Shown piece by piece: positions 22,788-35,597 of a DNA stretch of 64,000 bases. This DNA is from Buddleja alternifolia (taxonomy: Eukaryota; Streptophyta; Magnoliopsida; Lamiales; Scrophulariaceae): assembly GCA_019426215.1 (NCBI GenBank), contig CM033391.1:13814708-13878707 (forward strand), in the 5' to 3' direction. Each line of letters opens with the position of its first letter. The stretch's first letter is position 1. Position numbers and translations under genes: made by a program. The notes under the pieces were generated by a model. That model made no database searches, was not told where the DNA came from, and worked only from the letters and a program-made list of their open reading frames with translations.

Positions 22788-24393
22788 TCGGATGTTGACG
22801 TCGTTTGAGAGCTTTTCCCTTTAATTATCTACTTTACTATGTTATGATTGGCTGTAACTCTTTGTACTCGATGCTTGTACTGTTTCCTTTGGTTTTGTTT
22901 GCGTTTTCGTGTTTTTGCTTCTCTTTCATGCTCTTTTGTTCACCTTCATGCGTTGATGTGGGTCACTTGAGTTTTCCTTCCGGCAGGTTTTAATAATGAT
23001 TTGACTCCGGGATCTGAGACGCCACCTTTCTCCCTCCGTTCTCTAAATTTCAGGGATGTATCGCTTTTCCCTCTCCTATACTTAAGTTTTGCAACATTGA
23101 GGACACTGTTTCATTTCAGTTTGGGGGTGGGCGTACATTTTTGCATGTTGCTCGTGTTTTCTTTTGTTGAGTGTACCCTTGCATAAGAACAGAATGCATT
23201 CGAATATCTCTACTCTGTCGAAGTCAAAGTTCCTTGTCTGTGGTCAACATGTCATATATTGTGACTTGAAAGCCCTTTTTAGTCATGTTTATGCGAATTC
23301 TTGCAGACTTAAAACGTTGAACTTTCAATTTTGTTGATTTTGAAGTGTGTATTAATGTTGTAAGTCATAAAATGATTTAGGCCATCTTTCATTGTTGTTA
23401 GCCTTACATTTTGGCCTTCTCTATATTGCATAATCTCTAGACCTTGATTTGAGCCGTATTGATAAGAATGGAGTGTGCTAAGCATACTAGAAACCACCAT
23501 TCGTCTTTATTTCATATGCCAAGACAACCACCTTCTAGCCTAAAAGAAAAACAATGTCTTGCACCCAATCAAGAGAGTTTACAACTTCATATCATTTGAC
23601 TTGAATATGGGTAGTCACCTTGTTTTGATTTGAATGTACATGAGTTAGATAGTGATGTTTTGGCCATGTTGGGATATTTGAGGTTTGAAGTATTATGTAA
23701 AAAAGGGGATGAAATGAAAACTTGAGCAATGGGCTAAATAGTCGAGAGAGAGATATATATGAAAAAAAAAAAAAAAAAATGTGCTCTTGACTAGGCTTTG
23801 ATCTTGGCACTCAATTGGATCATTTGGCTTGGAAATCTGTGTACAACCCAATATGAAAAGAAACAAGTTTGGGGTTGTAAGTTGAAAGGCAAAATAGAAT
23901 GAAAAAGGGATAAGTGATAAGTTGTGAAAGTTTATATGGTTTATATGAGAATTTAGCTCGATGATTTTGAGTCATAGGCTCTCTTGACTTAGTCACTTTA
24001 TCCATATCTTCCGGTCCTAGCCATCACCTAGCCTTACATACAAGCCGGAAAGACCTTTTGATTGTGACTTTTGCACTTTATACACACCGATGAGTTAACG
24101 AATATTGAATTGTTTCAATGTCTTTACTTTCCAGTTGATTTGCATAATCTTTTCTAAAGTGTGCTCTTGACATGAATATGGATGTGGAGTTCATGATTTA
24201 GGGATGGAAACTAAGATTTTGTGTGGTTTTTGAATTGTTGAATGTTCAAAGCTTTGGGTGACTATTCCAAAACTTCTCAGAAGGTATAATGCTTGTTGTG
24301 GTGTGTATGATTTGGCAAATTAACTTTTCAATCTTCATGTGTGCGCTTGATTCTATTTGATCGAGGACGATCAAAGCTAAGTTTGGGGGTAGT
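22788..24393 (+). other. 3' non-coding region and polypurine tract, copy 2
   Basis: Same sequence as 16776-18315, here running through the full polypurine tract (AAGTTTGGGGGTAGT, about 24379-24393) to the 3' LTR. No gene. Confidence 0.85.
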
Positions 24394-25633
24394 TGATATA
24401 TGTTATTTTTACACAAGTTTTACCCCTTTTATCAACTTAATTTTGATTGTTTCTTTAATAATTTGATCACATATGATGCTTTGAACCCGGTTTGCTTTGA
24501 CTTTTCAGATTGGGTTAACAGCCGGAGGAAAGAGCAAGAACCGAAGGCAAAATGAAACAATTTTTGGAATTTTTCAAGGCAACGCCGCGGCGTTCAACAA
24601 GCGAACGCCGCGGCGTTCACAAGCAGTAGCCAACGCCGCGGCGTTCAACAAACGAACGCCGCGGCGTTCGAGGCGGCAGTGTTGGCCTATAAATACCTCT
24701 TTTAGCCATTTTTTACCCTAACTCACCTTGGATATCAGCAACCACACGAAAATAGAGAGAGGGAGAGCTTAGAAGAGAAGATTGAAGGTCAAAACATGGA
24801 GAATTCAACAAGGAATCCACATCTTACAAGAATTAGGGAGTTTTTACATATTTGTTTCTTGAATTTGTTCAAATCTCCTATGACTTGTATGATTTATATT
24901 TGCACTTTTGACATGAATATGAGCTAAACTTGTTTGATTGAGGCCATGGATAGGCCATTTATGTTATTTTGATTGTTGATTTGTTGGTGTTTATTGGATT
25001 AATTTTGGTTTTAGCTATGTATTCAATATTTGATCTCAATGCTACATTTGCTTGATCACCAAGTGTTTGATAAAATGCCTAGGTTAGAGATCGAGAGATA
25101 ATAACCTAGGGAAGATATAAACATTGAATACCCTATAGTTAAACCGACTAGAGATAGACTCGGTTTCTTTAGGTGGCTTTCCATTCACGTGGGGAATTCC
25201 TAGACCTTAAATGCATCCTCGTTAATCGGGTTTTCATATAGAGATATAGGAAATCGTTACCAAGGGTAGGGTTGCTATGCCAAGAGATTGGGTAGTACGT
25301 ACGTTAGGGAATTTCGCCTTAGTTAAATCAATCTAATAATCCAATAGAACCTAAATCACAATCTAAATGCATAATCGGTTGAACCATGTGCCTTGATCGC
25401 TTCTCTCTATTGTTTCTTCCCTTTATTTGGTGTGACGTTGCCTTAGTTTATTCTCTAGTATTTATTAATTAGTTAATCAACCTTTCTATCGACCGATTTA
25501 ACTTAGAATTGAGTAATATAGTAGTCTTGGTACTTAGATTATAGTTGTCCCTGCGGATACGATAACCCCGGACTTAGAAATCCACTTTACTACTTACGCG
25601 ACCTAGTTCTCTTGCTAGGATTTTGTCGTGTCA
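24394..25633 (+). repeat. 3' LTR of Athila-like element
   Basis: TGATATATG to GTGTCA, 1240 bp, nearly identical to 7628-8999. It carries only four palindromes (starting 24581, 24604, 24632 and 24655) against nine in the 5' LTR, and the same TATAAATA. GCTAA at 25634-25638 closes the target duplication. Confidence 0.95.
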
Positions 25634-27846
25634 GCTAACTCCAATAAGATCGAAGGAATTCTGAATATGTCATCTCCTGCCAACATCAAAGATGAACGAA
25701 AGTTGACTGGTAGAATGATAAGTTTGAATAAATTCATATCGAAGTCAGCGAACAAGGGTTTACAATTCTTTAAAATCATATACAATGGGAAAATTTTTGA
25801 GTGGACTGAAGAATGTGAAAAGGCCTTTTAGGAATTGAAGGCATATTTAATGTCTCCTCCATTGCTCATGAAACCTGGATACATAGAACCCTTGTTTCTA
25901 TACCTACCAGTCTCGTTAGTTGCCATCAAAGCCGTCCTCATTCATGAAGTCCAAGGGGACCATATACCTGTCTATTATGTGAGTAAGTTAATACAAGGAT
26001 CCAGATTAAATTATTTGCAAATTGAGAAATGGGTCTTAGCGTTGGTAACTTCGGCTCGAAAATTATGACCATATTTTCGATCGTATGAGATAATAGTTCT
26101 TACGAACCAACCATTGAAGCAAGTGTTCGCAAAACCTGACGTATTGGAGAGGCTCGTCAAATGGGCTATCAAACTGGGAGAGTTCAACATTGAGTACCGA
26201 AGTCGTATGGCGGTCAAAGCCTAGATAATGGCGTAATTCCTCGTAGAGATGACGAAGAAGTTGGCTACCGAGGTTTTGATGATGAAACTAGCAATGCCAT
26301 AGTAGTTACATGTGGATGTTTCATCAATGATAAAACTGGGAGGTATAGGGATATGGTTACGGTCACCAAATAAATTAAACTTGGAGTTTTCCCTAAAAAT
26401 AAATTTTGATGTGACGAATAAAGAGGCGGAGTATGAAGTCCATTTAACGGGCTTAAAAATGGCTAAAAGTTTAGATGTCAGAGTCTTACTCATTGATATG
26501 GATTCACAACTGATGGTAAAGCAGGTCAGTGGGTAGTATGAGTCCAGGGAGAAAACCATGACACATAACCTACAAAAAATAAAGAAACTGATTTTGGAGT
26601 TTGAAAAGGTCGAAATAATTTCGAAGAAGGAGAATGACCGCATGGATGTTCTCTACGTTTGCGAATCAAATAACGGGCTCAAAGAGCAGGAAGGTTACAC
26701 TATTATTGGTTGAACACTCAGAGATTGAGTCGATGATAATAGTGATGCCGCTAGAGAACAAACTTAGTTGGAATGATCCTATTGTGAGATATTTGATGAA
26801 GGATGAAGTAATGAAAGTTAAGGGCAAAGCTTGAAAAATCATACATCGTGCAACTCGATTTACGATGCTTGATGGTGAACTGTATAAAAGATCAGTGACA
26901 TGTCCATTACTACGATGTTTGTCTTTGACTAAAGCACACTATGTCCTTGGAGAAATACACGAAGGAAGCTGCGGAAATCACTCGACAAAAAGGTCGTTAG
27001 CTCAGAAGATCACGAGGCAGGATTACTTTTGGCCCACCTTAGTTAAGGACGCACATGGTTTTGTGAAACATGCAAGGAATGTCCTTTACACTCCAATGAG
27101 ATATATCCACCTTGTAAGCCAATGGAGGTTGTAAAATTTCATATACATTTGAACAGTGGGTAATAGACATCTTAGGTCCATTTCCACCAACCCAAGGGCA
27201 AACGAAGTTCATTATTGTAGTTGTGGAACACTTTACAAAATGGATAGAAGCAGAACTTGTGGCTCAGACAAAAGAAAAAATCGTCATAGACTTTATTTGG
27301 AAAAATATTATCTGCAGGTTTGATGTGCCTCGTATCTTCATGTCTGACAATGAGACTAAGTTCAATGGTGGAGCAATCACGGAGTGGTGCAATGAGTTAA
27401 AACTCCAATAGAATTTTAGCTCAGTAGGTCATCCGCATGCAAATTGGTCAACAGAGGTAGTGCATCGTATATTGCTGCAGCATTTAAAAATGAGCCTCGA
27501 TGGTGAATGAGAGGGATGGGCCAAAGAACTACCTAGAGTACTATGGAAATATCGAACTACACACCGATCATCGATGGGAGAGACTCCATTTTGTTTTATC
27601 TATGGGTCTGAGGCAGTGATAACAACTGAGATTGGGATGATGACACACTGAGTCATATCATATAATACTCAAGATAAGAAAGAAGCATGAGAATTTGAGT
27701 TGGATGTCGTGGATGAAGCAAGGGAAAGAGCATATCAAATATACTAAGTCAAAAAAGTGCCATGGCACGAGCCTATAAAAAATGGGTCAAGCTAAGATCA
27801 ATTGTAGCAGGAAAACCTCATCTTTTTCTCTGTAGGAGACGACTAG
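25634..27846 (+). pseudogene. Tat-type gypsy pol relic: RT end, RNase H, archaeal-type RNase H, integrase
   Basis: This continues the RT piece at 7599-7627. Order: RT thumb (ANSNKIEGILNMSSPANIKD, FISKSANKGLQFF), RT-linked RNase H (25835-26220), then a second RNase H (about 26300-26620, with LHVDVSS, TNKEAEYEVHLTGLKMAKSL and DMDSQLMVKQVSG). The integrase has FEQWVIDILGPFPP, SDNETKFNG and TEVVHRILLQ carrying the DDE residues. The extra archaeal-type RNase H downstream of the first is the hallmark of Tat/Ogre elements. About a dozen stops and several frame changes show long decay. The C-terminal end runs into the (GA)n tract. Everything upstream of RT is missing or unrecognisable. Confidence 0.8.
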
Positions 27847-27849
27847 GGG

Positions 27850-27853
<4 letters not shown>

Positions 27854-27940
<87 letters not shown>
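27854..27940. repeat. (GA)n microsatellite
   Basis: About 43 GA units without interruption. It lies exactly at the junction between the Tat relic and a minus-strand LTR, whose related copy at 49345-51026 carries a CT-rich tract at the equivalent place (about 50675-50735). Confidence 0.95.
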
Positions 27941-27944
<4 letters not shown>

Positions 27945-29280
27945 AGGGAATGCTTTTTTTTTTTTTAAAACGCTTTGGAGGCTCACAATGTAGACCAGAA
28001 GAAGTCTTAGGTCAAAAAATCTCATGTGATATATTTATATATCACAAGACTTAATAACAAAGCCATAAAAGTCCATGTTGAGGACGCCCAACTCGACCCA
28101 CATTGTGCTTTGTTTTTAATTAATTAATTAAATTAATTATTTATTTATCCAATAAATATATAAATTAATTGATTAAGATAAATTAATCTATTAATTATTT
28201 TATCCAAGAAATTAATTAATAATTAATCTTACCTATTAATTTAATTATCTCATCCAATGATAATAAGTGCGACTCTTTAAGTGACTAGCTAGATATTTCC
28301 CTTAATTTCCTTTTGCAAAATTTTTAAGTGCGACTCTTTAGATTCGTCTCATTTCACAATAGTAGGAAACCAATGACGTGGGTTACGCCTAGCCAGTCAC
28401 GTGGACCACATAGAACCCCAAATAAGATCGAATGAATCCAAAACATTTTCAATAGTGAATACCGTATGAGTATAAACGTTTGTTCTAGTATCCTATTTAA
28501 GAAAAAGTCAATGTCATGTCAAACTCACAGGACTTAACCAGATGCACATGTCATAATAAGATGAGACCTCTCGTGTCTAACATGAGCAGCTCCAATGCTT
28601 TGGCCAAAGACTTTGATCTCATTTTTTCATGACAACATAGGATACTTATTCATTCACTTATGAGAGAACAAATTCCCTCTTGGTGATCATCAAGACTACC
28701 ACTTGCCCATCAGATTTGCACTTCGAGGTTGACCCTATCGCCAGGTGAATTTGGTCTAACTACTCTACGACTAACATGACGTCACAAGTGCATTTTCAAT
28801 TTTATCCCTTAGGTTTAAAGTTCGCGCATACCTATCATAACTAACCAGTTCTATCATTGACTGTTATAGAGTGAAATCCGTGTGACAAAAATGATACGAA
28901 TCAAGTTCAAACTCATCAAGTCCACTAATGTGTCCATGACATAAGCTCCCACTAACCCATAATGTTCAACTGACACTCCCATGTCAAAGCTTATGGCATA
29001 CAAGTCTTATCCAGCTTCAATGCCCAATTGAAACTGTCTTTGACTTGGAACGAGTTCAGTGATCATGTACAAATCCTTCTAGTGCCAATCTCCCTAACCC
29101 ATAGCGAGTGGGAGGTTTGCTTTGATTACATGGACTAGACGTTGTACACTATTTATAGATGCCTTTAAAATTTAAGCGAAAACAACTATAAGACTTTTAT
29201 TATGCAGTGAAGTGTCAATTACAAACCTGATACCCCTATACTAACAATCATCTATAGCATCTGAGGGCATAATTCTAACA
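27941..29280 (-). mobile_element. truncated LTR, recurrent long-LTR family, copy 2
   Basis: Read on the minus strand it starts TGTTAGAATTATGCCCTCAG at 29280. It shows the same block order as 5943-7593, including the region matching 'agagtagttag', 'tggccaaagc', the 'gactggctaggcg' segment and an AATTAATT-rich part. The last ~250 bases of the LTR are absent or fused with the (GA)n tract, so the 3' end is lost. No target duplication can be recovered. Confidence 0.7.
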
Positions 29281-29551
29281 ACATTATCTGTACCGTCTGT
29301 AGTATACACGTGTAGTTATCCAGTTATGGTGTCCCACCTTTCAGTCTTTTGTTCGTACAACGTGGAAACTCTATAAATACATTCATTATGAGGAGCACAG
29401 AACAGTGATCTAAGCAATTAATATATTTCAGGGGCTTGCATTGTATCATCGATATTAAGACTACAGACTCGAAAGTACGATCCTATTGCATAAATTTGGG
29501 AACGTTGGATATACGAACCTCTATCTTAACTCTGGAATGATATTTATTAAA

Positions 29552-29998
29552 GGGAAAATGACACTGGGTACCCTTGAGGTATTGCCTAATTACGGTTTAC
29601 ACCCCCTAGTTTAAAATATTACATCTAACATCCTGTAGTTTTATATATTGATGTAAGGTTGTACGGATTAGTATAATTATGGGTGTTATTTGTTATGCAT
29701 GGTAAACAGTATGAGTGTATATGTTAGGATTAGTATAATTATGGTGTTATTTGTTAGGTTTAGAACTTCTTGAACTTATTGAATTTCTTGCATTTGTGTT
29801 TCTATTTGGTGTAATATGAGCATTTATGGTGTAATATGAGGATTAACTGAGAAACCTTATTAATTCATGAACATTAGAGGATTTTGCCCAACTTTACATC
29901 AATATATTAAACTAAAGGATGTTAGATGTAATATTTTGAACTAGGGGGTGAAAATCGTAATTAGGCAATATCTCAAGGGTACCCACTGTAATTTTTCC
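29552..29998. mobile_element. Mutator-type MITE with perfect 10-bp target duplication
   Basis: The ~110-bp arms are near-perfect inverted copies (GGTACCCTTGAGGTATTGCC against GGCAATATCTCAAGGGTACC). The direct repeat ATTTATTAAA is exact at 29542-29551 and 29999-30008. The 447-bp element is non-coding. Long arms and a 10-bp duplication fit Mutator-like elements. Confidence 0.85.
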
Positions 29999-30008
29999 AT
30001 TTATTAAA

Positions 30009-32426
30009 ATTAGGAACTACGTTAGATTTCATCCTTATTGAGGTACATAGGCAGCCTAGCTAGTCAACCTAAGTGTAGTCTATAATCATAATTGAGTTAC
30101 ATTTGTAGTGAATACGAAGTCACCCTGATTGAGTCAGATTGACCCCTAATATCGACCTAGATCAATACATATTTTATTCTCATCAAATATGAAAAAAAAA
30201 CATAAGAAGAGATTACGAAAAAACAAAGACGATTAGAGTCCATTGTATTTAGTCGAAAGGAACAAACCGTTGACATCCACCCTAGTTTAAATATAATTAA
30301 TAAGGCTTTGAAAGATTTAAAATTTGGAATTATTTGCATAAAATGAAAAAGATTCCGATGTAGCCATATAACTGTATATTTGGAGTTTACCCTCTTGGAA
30401 TATTATGGGATTAATATGCATCAAATATATTTACTTTGTAGTCCATATCTTATGGTGTTCTTTTTATTCTTTGATCATTTGTTTTATTTGTTGCATTTCG
30501 TAGACTCTTTTGACCTTTGTACTTTGGTAGCTTATGCCTTGGTATCTTTGATTTTTCTAATAATCTATGACCGAGATTTACACCTATATAATTTGCATTG
30601 TTAATATATCTTACTATACCACTGCGAGTTATTTATTTTAATTTGATCTTATATCTCATTTCTCATGATATATGTAAATAATTTCATTAAGTGATATATA
30701 TTATGAGACATCGTTTTAAATATAGGATCTGGATTTTTAAAATATAAACATGGAACGTCTTCTAGGGTATATGATTGTTTTTTTATCCAAAGATTTCCAA
30801 TTAGCAACGTACATTTGTATAGAACGGTTTGCACTGAGGGTTTTAAGTTTGAAAAGGTAACAAATGTTACATTTAAGTATTACTAATGTTTGGATAATAA
30901 AATGATTTAGGAAACTACACATAGCTAGCTTAAGAGACAAAAGTATTATATGATTACGGAGTACTGAGTTTGAGTTCTATCAAAATCGAGAGTACATACT
31001 TGGTATCAAATTAGTATATTAATTATATGTGCATTGATATATATGATCATTCATTATATGCTTATATTGTTACAGGTAACAATCTAAAAATTAAATGATT
31101 TATTCTGATCCGTATGAAACAAAATAGAGTTGGGCAATAGTGGTAGTAGGATTTCAAATAACTATAAATTTGGGAGAATTTTAAGTGCACACATGACACA
31201 ACCCACAGCAACTCAGATTTGTCAAGGATTCGAAATATCCCTAATTAAAGTTATTTGAAATAAGTATTATAATTTACTATTGCAGACTCAAAGTACTCCC
31301 TCACTACTTGTATATTCTTTAAATCAAATTATTGTTTAAGTAACCTCGGCGGCATTCTTCAAAATGTAAATATAGAGTTCTGTTTTACTAAGTAATCGCC
31401 ATAATTATGGGCCTAACACATAAATAACTAAGTTCTCTAATTCATAATCTTGTCCCATTCTTGCTCAATTGTCTTCACTTATTCGTTTTATTAGGTGTGT
31501 TCTTTTCTAATGCTACACCCGATTCGGGTACCAAATGATTGGCCATGTTTGGCTTTTGACCTTAACAAATATGTAAGATGAATTTATTGAGATCATCATG
31601 TAAATCAAACACTAATACCTAATTGGTTTCAAAGAGTGATTCTAAGAAATTTACGAGACTCTAAGTCTAAATATAATCAATCATAAGTATTTTTTTATAT
31701 CAAGAATTAGCATTAATCTCATTAAATAAATAATATGAGTACGTTCGAATTTCGAGTCCCAAAAATCTATAAAACCGACTCAATTTCAAATTACAGGGTT
31801 TACTGTGGCCTCAACTAGCAATAATTAATAGAGTCAAAACTCAAAAGTAGTTGCCACGAATTACCAAATATTTGACTTTGTGTGTTCATGAAAGAAGCCA
31901 TATTTTCATATCAAATGATGAACATTGCTTTTTAATAAAGCTTCTTATAAGCTAGATAGACTAATAGGCATAACTGGAGACTCCGTGCTAATTGATATTA
32001 CACACATTTTGTTGTATCTTAAAAGTTCATTTCTTAAGCATTAATTCAGTTTTCCTTCATGACATGTGCAGAGAAATACATTGTATTAGTTTGATTGGGT
32101 CAATTTTGTAGCTCAACATTCATCACGATAAGAGCTTCAGGTCGGGTGTGATTGAGGCTCTAAAAGGTAAACTATTTAAAACCAGAATAATTACGCTAAG
32201 GTCAGATATGGTGTGGTCTCATTATCTATCCTCCAATGGCTAAGTTAACAAAGATACTAGGGTCGATATAATACTAACTCAAAGCTGAAAAATACAAAAC
32301 AAACCTCATAAGTACTATGGTTGTGTTATTTTATAATTGTTTATCCGTAGTGTACGATTATCTAAAGGGCACATGGCGTAATCGGGGTTGGCTATGATCC
32401 ATGATCCATAATTAAAATTATGGGAT
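30009..32426. other. unassigned AT-rich region
   Basis: About 2.4 kb without a recognisable gene, RNA or element boundary. The open frames are short, not conserved-looking and overlap on both strands. The region may be old, decayed intergenic DNA. Confidence 0.5.
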
Positions 32427-32431
32427 GGAGT

Positions 32432-34724
32432 TGTTAGAGATGGTAGGCATCAGAGCACGAAGAATAATAAAAAAAATGAGAAAACCTAAACCTAAACATG
32501 AAGATAACGACACAAGGATTTTAACGTGGTTCGGCATAATTGCCTACATCCACAAGTCAACCTACATCTTTATTTCTCAATGAGTACATCGATCGAATTA
32601 CAAGTGGAGTGCTCATATTTATAATAGTGGAGAAGTCTAAACCCTAACAAATTAGGAAAAACACTCCTAAACAATTAGGGAATAATTCCTAACATAATAG
32701 GAAACGATTCCAATCAAAGTAGGACTCAAATATGCCAAAAACTTGCCAAAACTCGTCAAAACCGTGTACAGCTGCGCACATCTGCGCCTGGGTGCTGCTG
32801 GCAGCGCTTGGGGCCGGGCTCGCGCCTGGGCGCCGCTGGCCTCACGCCTGGGGCAACCCTGGTCCGTTTTTCGACTCCTTTTCATCTTTTGCAATCCCGG
32901 TCAACCCCGACCCTTTTTAGCTCTATTTTGGCTCCTCTTCTTGACTCTATTTTGATCTGACTCCACCAAACCCATCAATCTCCCACTTGGAGACTGATCA
33001 AAATAACCCGAACTCAACTCGAACCACTTTTTCACTTATCCTAAGTGAACCTTAGTCTATTTGACCCATCCCCAAACCCAATGGAGATCATACCCCGAGA
33101 CCTTTCCGTGTCTCTTCAATTCATTCGTCCTCTAGTGTCACCCACTTGACAAACTCTCTCTATGAACATCGTTCCCCTTTTTGAACCCTCGCCACTACCC
33201 TATTCTTTTGGTGATCAGCCAACTCCTCAATATCGTGGCATATCCATCTCGGTCCATCTGACCCTCGGATATAGGTTAATCTAAAACCCGAACATGTCAC
33301 ACTCAAACTGCCTCGGTCAACCCGTCCACTGACATCTTTTTACCAAGGACTTTTCCAACCGCAATCTCGGATCCCTCATGTATCTGCACCATGCCCCTGC
33401 ATGAGCAATGTCTGATCCATCCGCCTACTTAGTTTTTCAATGGCTAACTCGGGCCACTGACATATCTGTTCGAGCTCCCACTCCACGAGCTATGTCACAT
33501 CCCTCTACCAATAAACCTGATGCTCTACGAATGTACCTACCCGGTTTTCACATCCTGTCACCATGGCTTCCGACTCCACGGTCAACCCCTCCCAGCACCG
33601 CTTCCTGTCCTCATGGTCTCTCTACGTGGTCATGCCTCCACAACCCTGCCCTCTGGTCTCTCGACTACACAACTCTACCCTCTCGGTTTTGGATTCTATC
33701 ATTTTGACCTCTGGCTCGTTGAATTTGCTTTCTTAGCACCATAGCTCTGCCCCCTTAATCTAGCAACTCATTCGCTCCCTCTCTGAAACATGAATTTGCT
33801 CTCTGACCTCTGGCTCTACGGTTCTGCCTCTGGCACCGCAACTACTCCCACTGGCTTCGTGTTCTACCTACCCGGTAACAGAAATCTGCCACTGCTTCTG
33901 CGAATCTACCTATCTGCTGGCACCACAATTTTTCAACATTTTCTCGTTAACGTTCAACGTGATTACTCTTCTTTGGTTGACTATCTACCCGATCTCATCC
34001 TTCCCTGTCATCTTCTCCGGCTTCACCACGACCTCAATTCGTGCTCTCTGCAACAAAATCATCGAGCATAATTATTCTTCCATCTCCTACCATCGTTCCT
34101 ATGACGAAATCCACGTTTAACCAAAAACGTTTCCGCATAGATCTAGATCTAAGGCGTCTCCTAAATCTACAACCTATGACTTTGATACCAGTTGTTAGGG
34201 ATGGTAGGCATCAGAGCACGAAAAATAATCAAGAAACGAGAAAACCTAAACCTAAACATGAAGATAACGACACAAGGATTTTAACGTGGTTCGGCATAAT
34301 TGCCTACATCCACGAGCCAACCTAGACTACATCTTTATTTCTCAATGAGTACATCGATCGAATTACAAGTGGAGTTCTCATATTTATAATGGTGGAGAAA
34401 TCTAAACCTTAACAAATTAGGATAAAAACTCCTAAACAACTAGGGAGTAATTCCTAACACAATAGGAAACAATTCCAATCAAAGTAGGACTCAAATATGC
34501 CAAAAACTTGCCAAAACTCGTCAAAACCGCGTACAGCTGAGCACATCCGTGCCTGGGCGCCGCTGGCCCCACGCCTGGGCGCCGCCGCCAGCGCCTGGGG
34601 TAGCCCCAGTCCGTTTTTTTAGTCCTTTTCATCTTTTGCAATTCCGGTCAACCCCGACCCTTCTTGGCTCTATTTTGGCTTCTCTTCTTGACTCTATTTT
34701 GATCCGACTCCACCAAACCCATCA
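32432..34724 (-). mobile_element. non-autonomous LTR retrotransposon, minus strand, TR-GAG family member 1
   Basis: Two LTRs (32432-32977 and 34193-34724) frame a 1.2-kb interior. Read on the minus strand the 5' LTR (34724-34193) ends CCTAACA. The primer site TGGTATCAAAG follows (complement at 34180-34190), of tRNA-Met type. A purine tract AAGTGGGAGATTG precedes the 3' LTR. Flanks GGAGT (32427-32431) and GGGGT (34725-34729) differ at one base. LTR and interior are homologous to 57719-60308: the 3' interior (32978-33300) matches the end of its gag-protease region, but no long frame remains and the middle is unrelated. No integrase or RT is present. Confidence 0.8.
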
Positions 34725-34729
34725 GGGGT

Positions 34730-35594
34730 CGGATTTGATTCGAACAAAACAGGCATGGTTCCTTGAAGTGTTTGATAGTTCTTAATTCTTATAAATGCTA
34801 GGGTATTTTGGTCATAATAATAATGCCTACTTTTAGGCATATCATAGTTAATAATATTTAATTAGATACACTACGCTAATTGTAGGTACATATTTATCAG
34901 TACAAATATGTGTAGCAAATAAAATAATGCTATTTAATAAAACACAAAATTTAATGAATTTTTTGGATGAACCAATAGCATTAAAAGAAAATGATATTAC
35001 AATTCCAAATAAACTATCAGAGCTCCACCAGTTAATGCAATTTTTTTAAGAAAAACATTGAATAGTGGTCAATTGCCAATTGCATATAATTTGAGTTCAA
35101 GTAAAATGTACTCATTTGAAAATTTGACTTTAATAATTTATTGACACAAACATAATGAATTTCCAGGCAAAAAACTTTGAACTATGATATTGTTGGTTTT
35201 TAATACGTACATATGGTGCATGACTATAGGTACATAGTGAATGAGCTAATTAATCGTTCTACTTCAAAGTTTAATTTGACCACTTAGCCATACCATTTTT
35301 CTATAACTAACAATAGTAGTTCATACTTCTACTTTATACTCTTATTATTTGCCACCATTTGTTGCTTAATTCCCGCAAGATAAAAGTCGTCGGAGTTGTG
35401 AACATGCAAAAATTCTTATTCTATTCTACTTAATTTTATGGTCAAAATTAATGCTTTATGTAATGTGAATCAATTACGGGTGAGGTACTTGTACGGTCTA
35501 CGGACTTTTGAATAACTGTCGTGTGACGTGCAAATATTGCACTTATTATATATATAGTTGTTTGACTGCCGGAGCCGGAGGGCACATGAGAGGC
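34730..35594. other. unassigned AT-rich spacer
   Basis: No gene or element recognised. It contains only short open frames. Confidence 0.5.
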
Positions 35595-35597
35595 TTA

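Larger units (their letters stand above)
7628..25633 (+). mobile_element. Athila-like Ty3/gypsy retrotransposon (18 kb as assembled)
   Basis: Both LTRs are present and the element is bounded by exact GCTAA repeats (7623-7627 and 25634-25638), so it is one insertion. Order: 5' LTR, tRNA-Asp-type primer site, gag, protease, RT, RNase H, integrase, non-coding region with palindromes, a third ORF, a long 3' non-coding region, polypurine tract, 3' LTR. Everything from the RT end (about 12520) to the polypurine tract occurs twice, around a run of N. Without the second copy it would be about 12 kb, normal for Athila. Outside the palindrome array the LTRs differ at roughly eight positions in 1.2 kb, which points to a recent insertion. 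Confidence 0.9.

Noticed and set aside
12520..24387. Biological tandem duplication inside the Athila-like element as a novel element structure
   Set aside because: The break points coincide with the N gap and differences are indel-dominated, so an assembly artefact is more likely; kept as a finding to test.
27762..28025. Open frames of repeated Arg-Glu or Ser-Leu
   Set aside because: Translation of the (GA)n microsatellite; no gene.
32732..32955. Ala/Gly-rich open frames on both strands, also near 34432-34785
   Set aside because: They lie in the GC-rich U3 part of the TR-GAG type LTRs and are frame artefacts.
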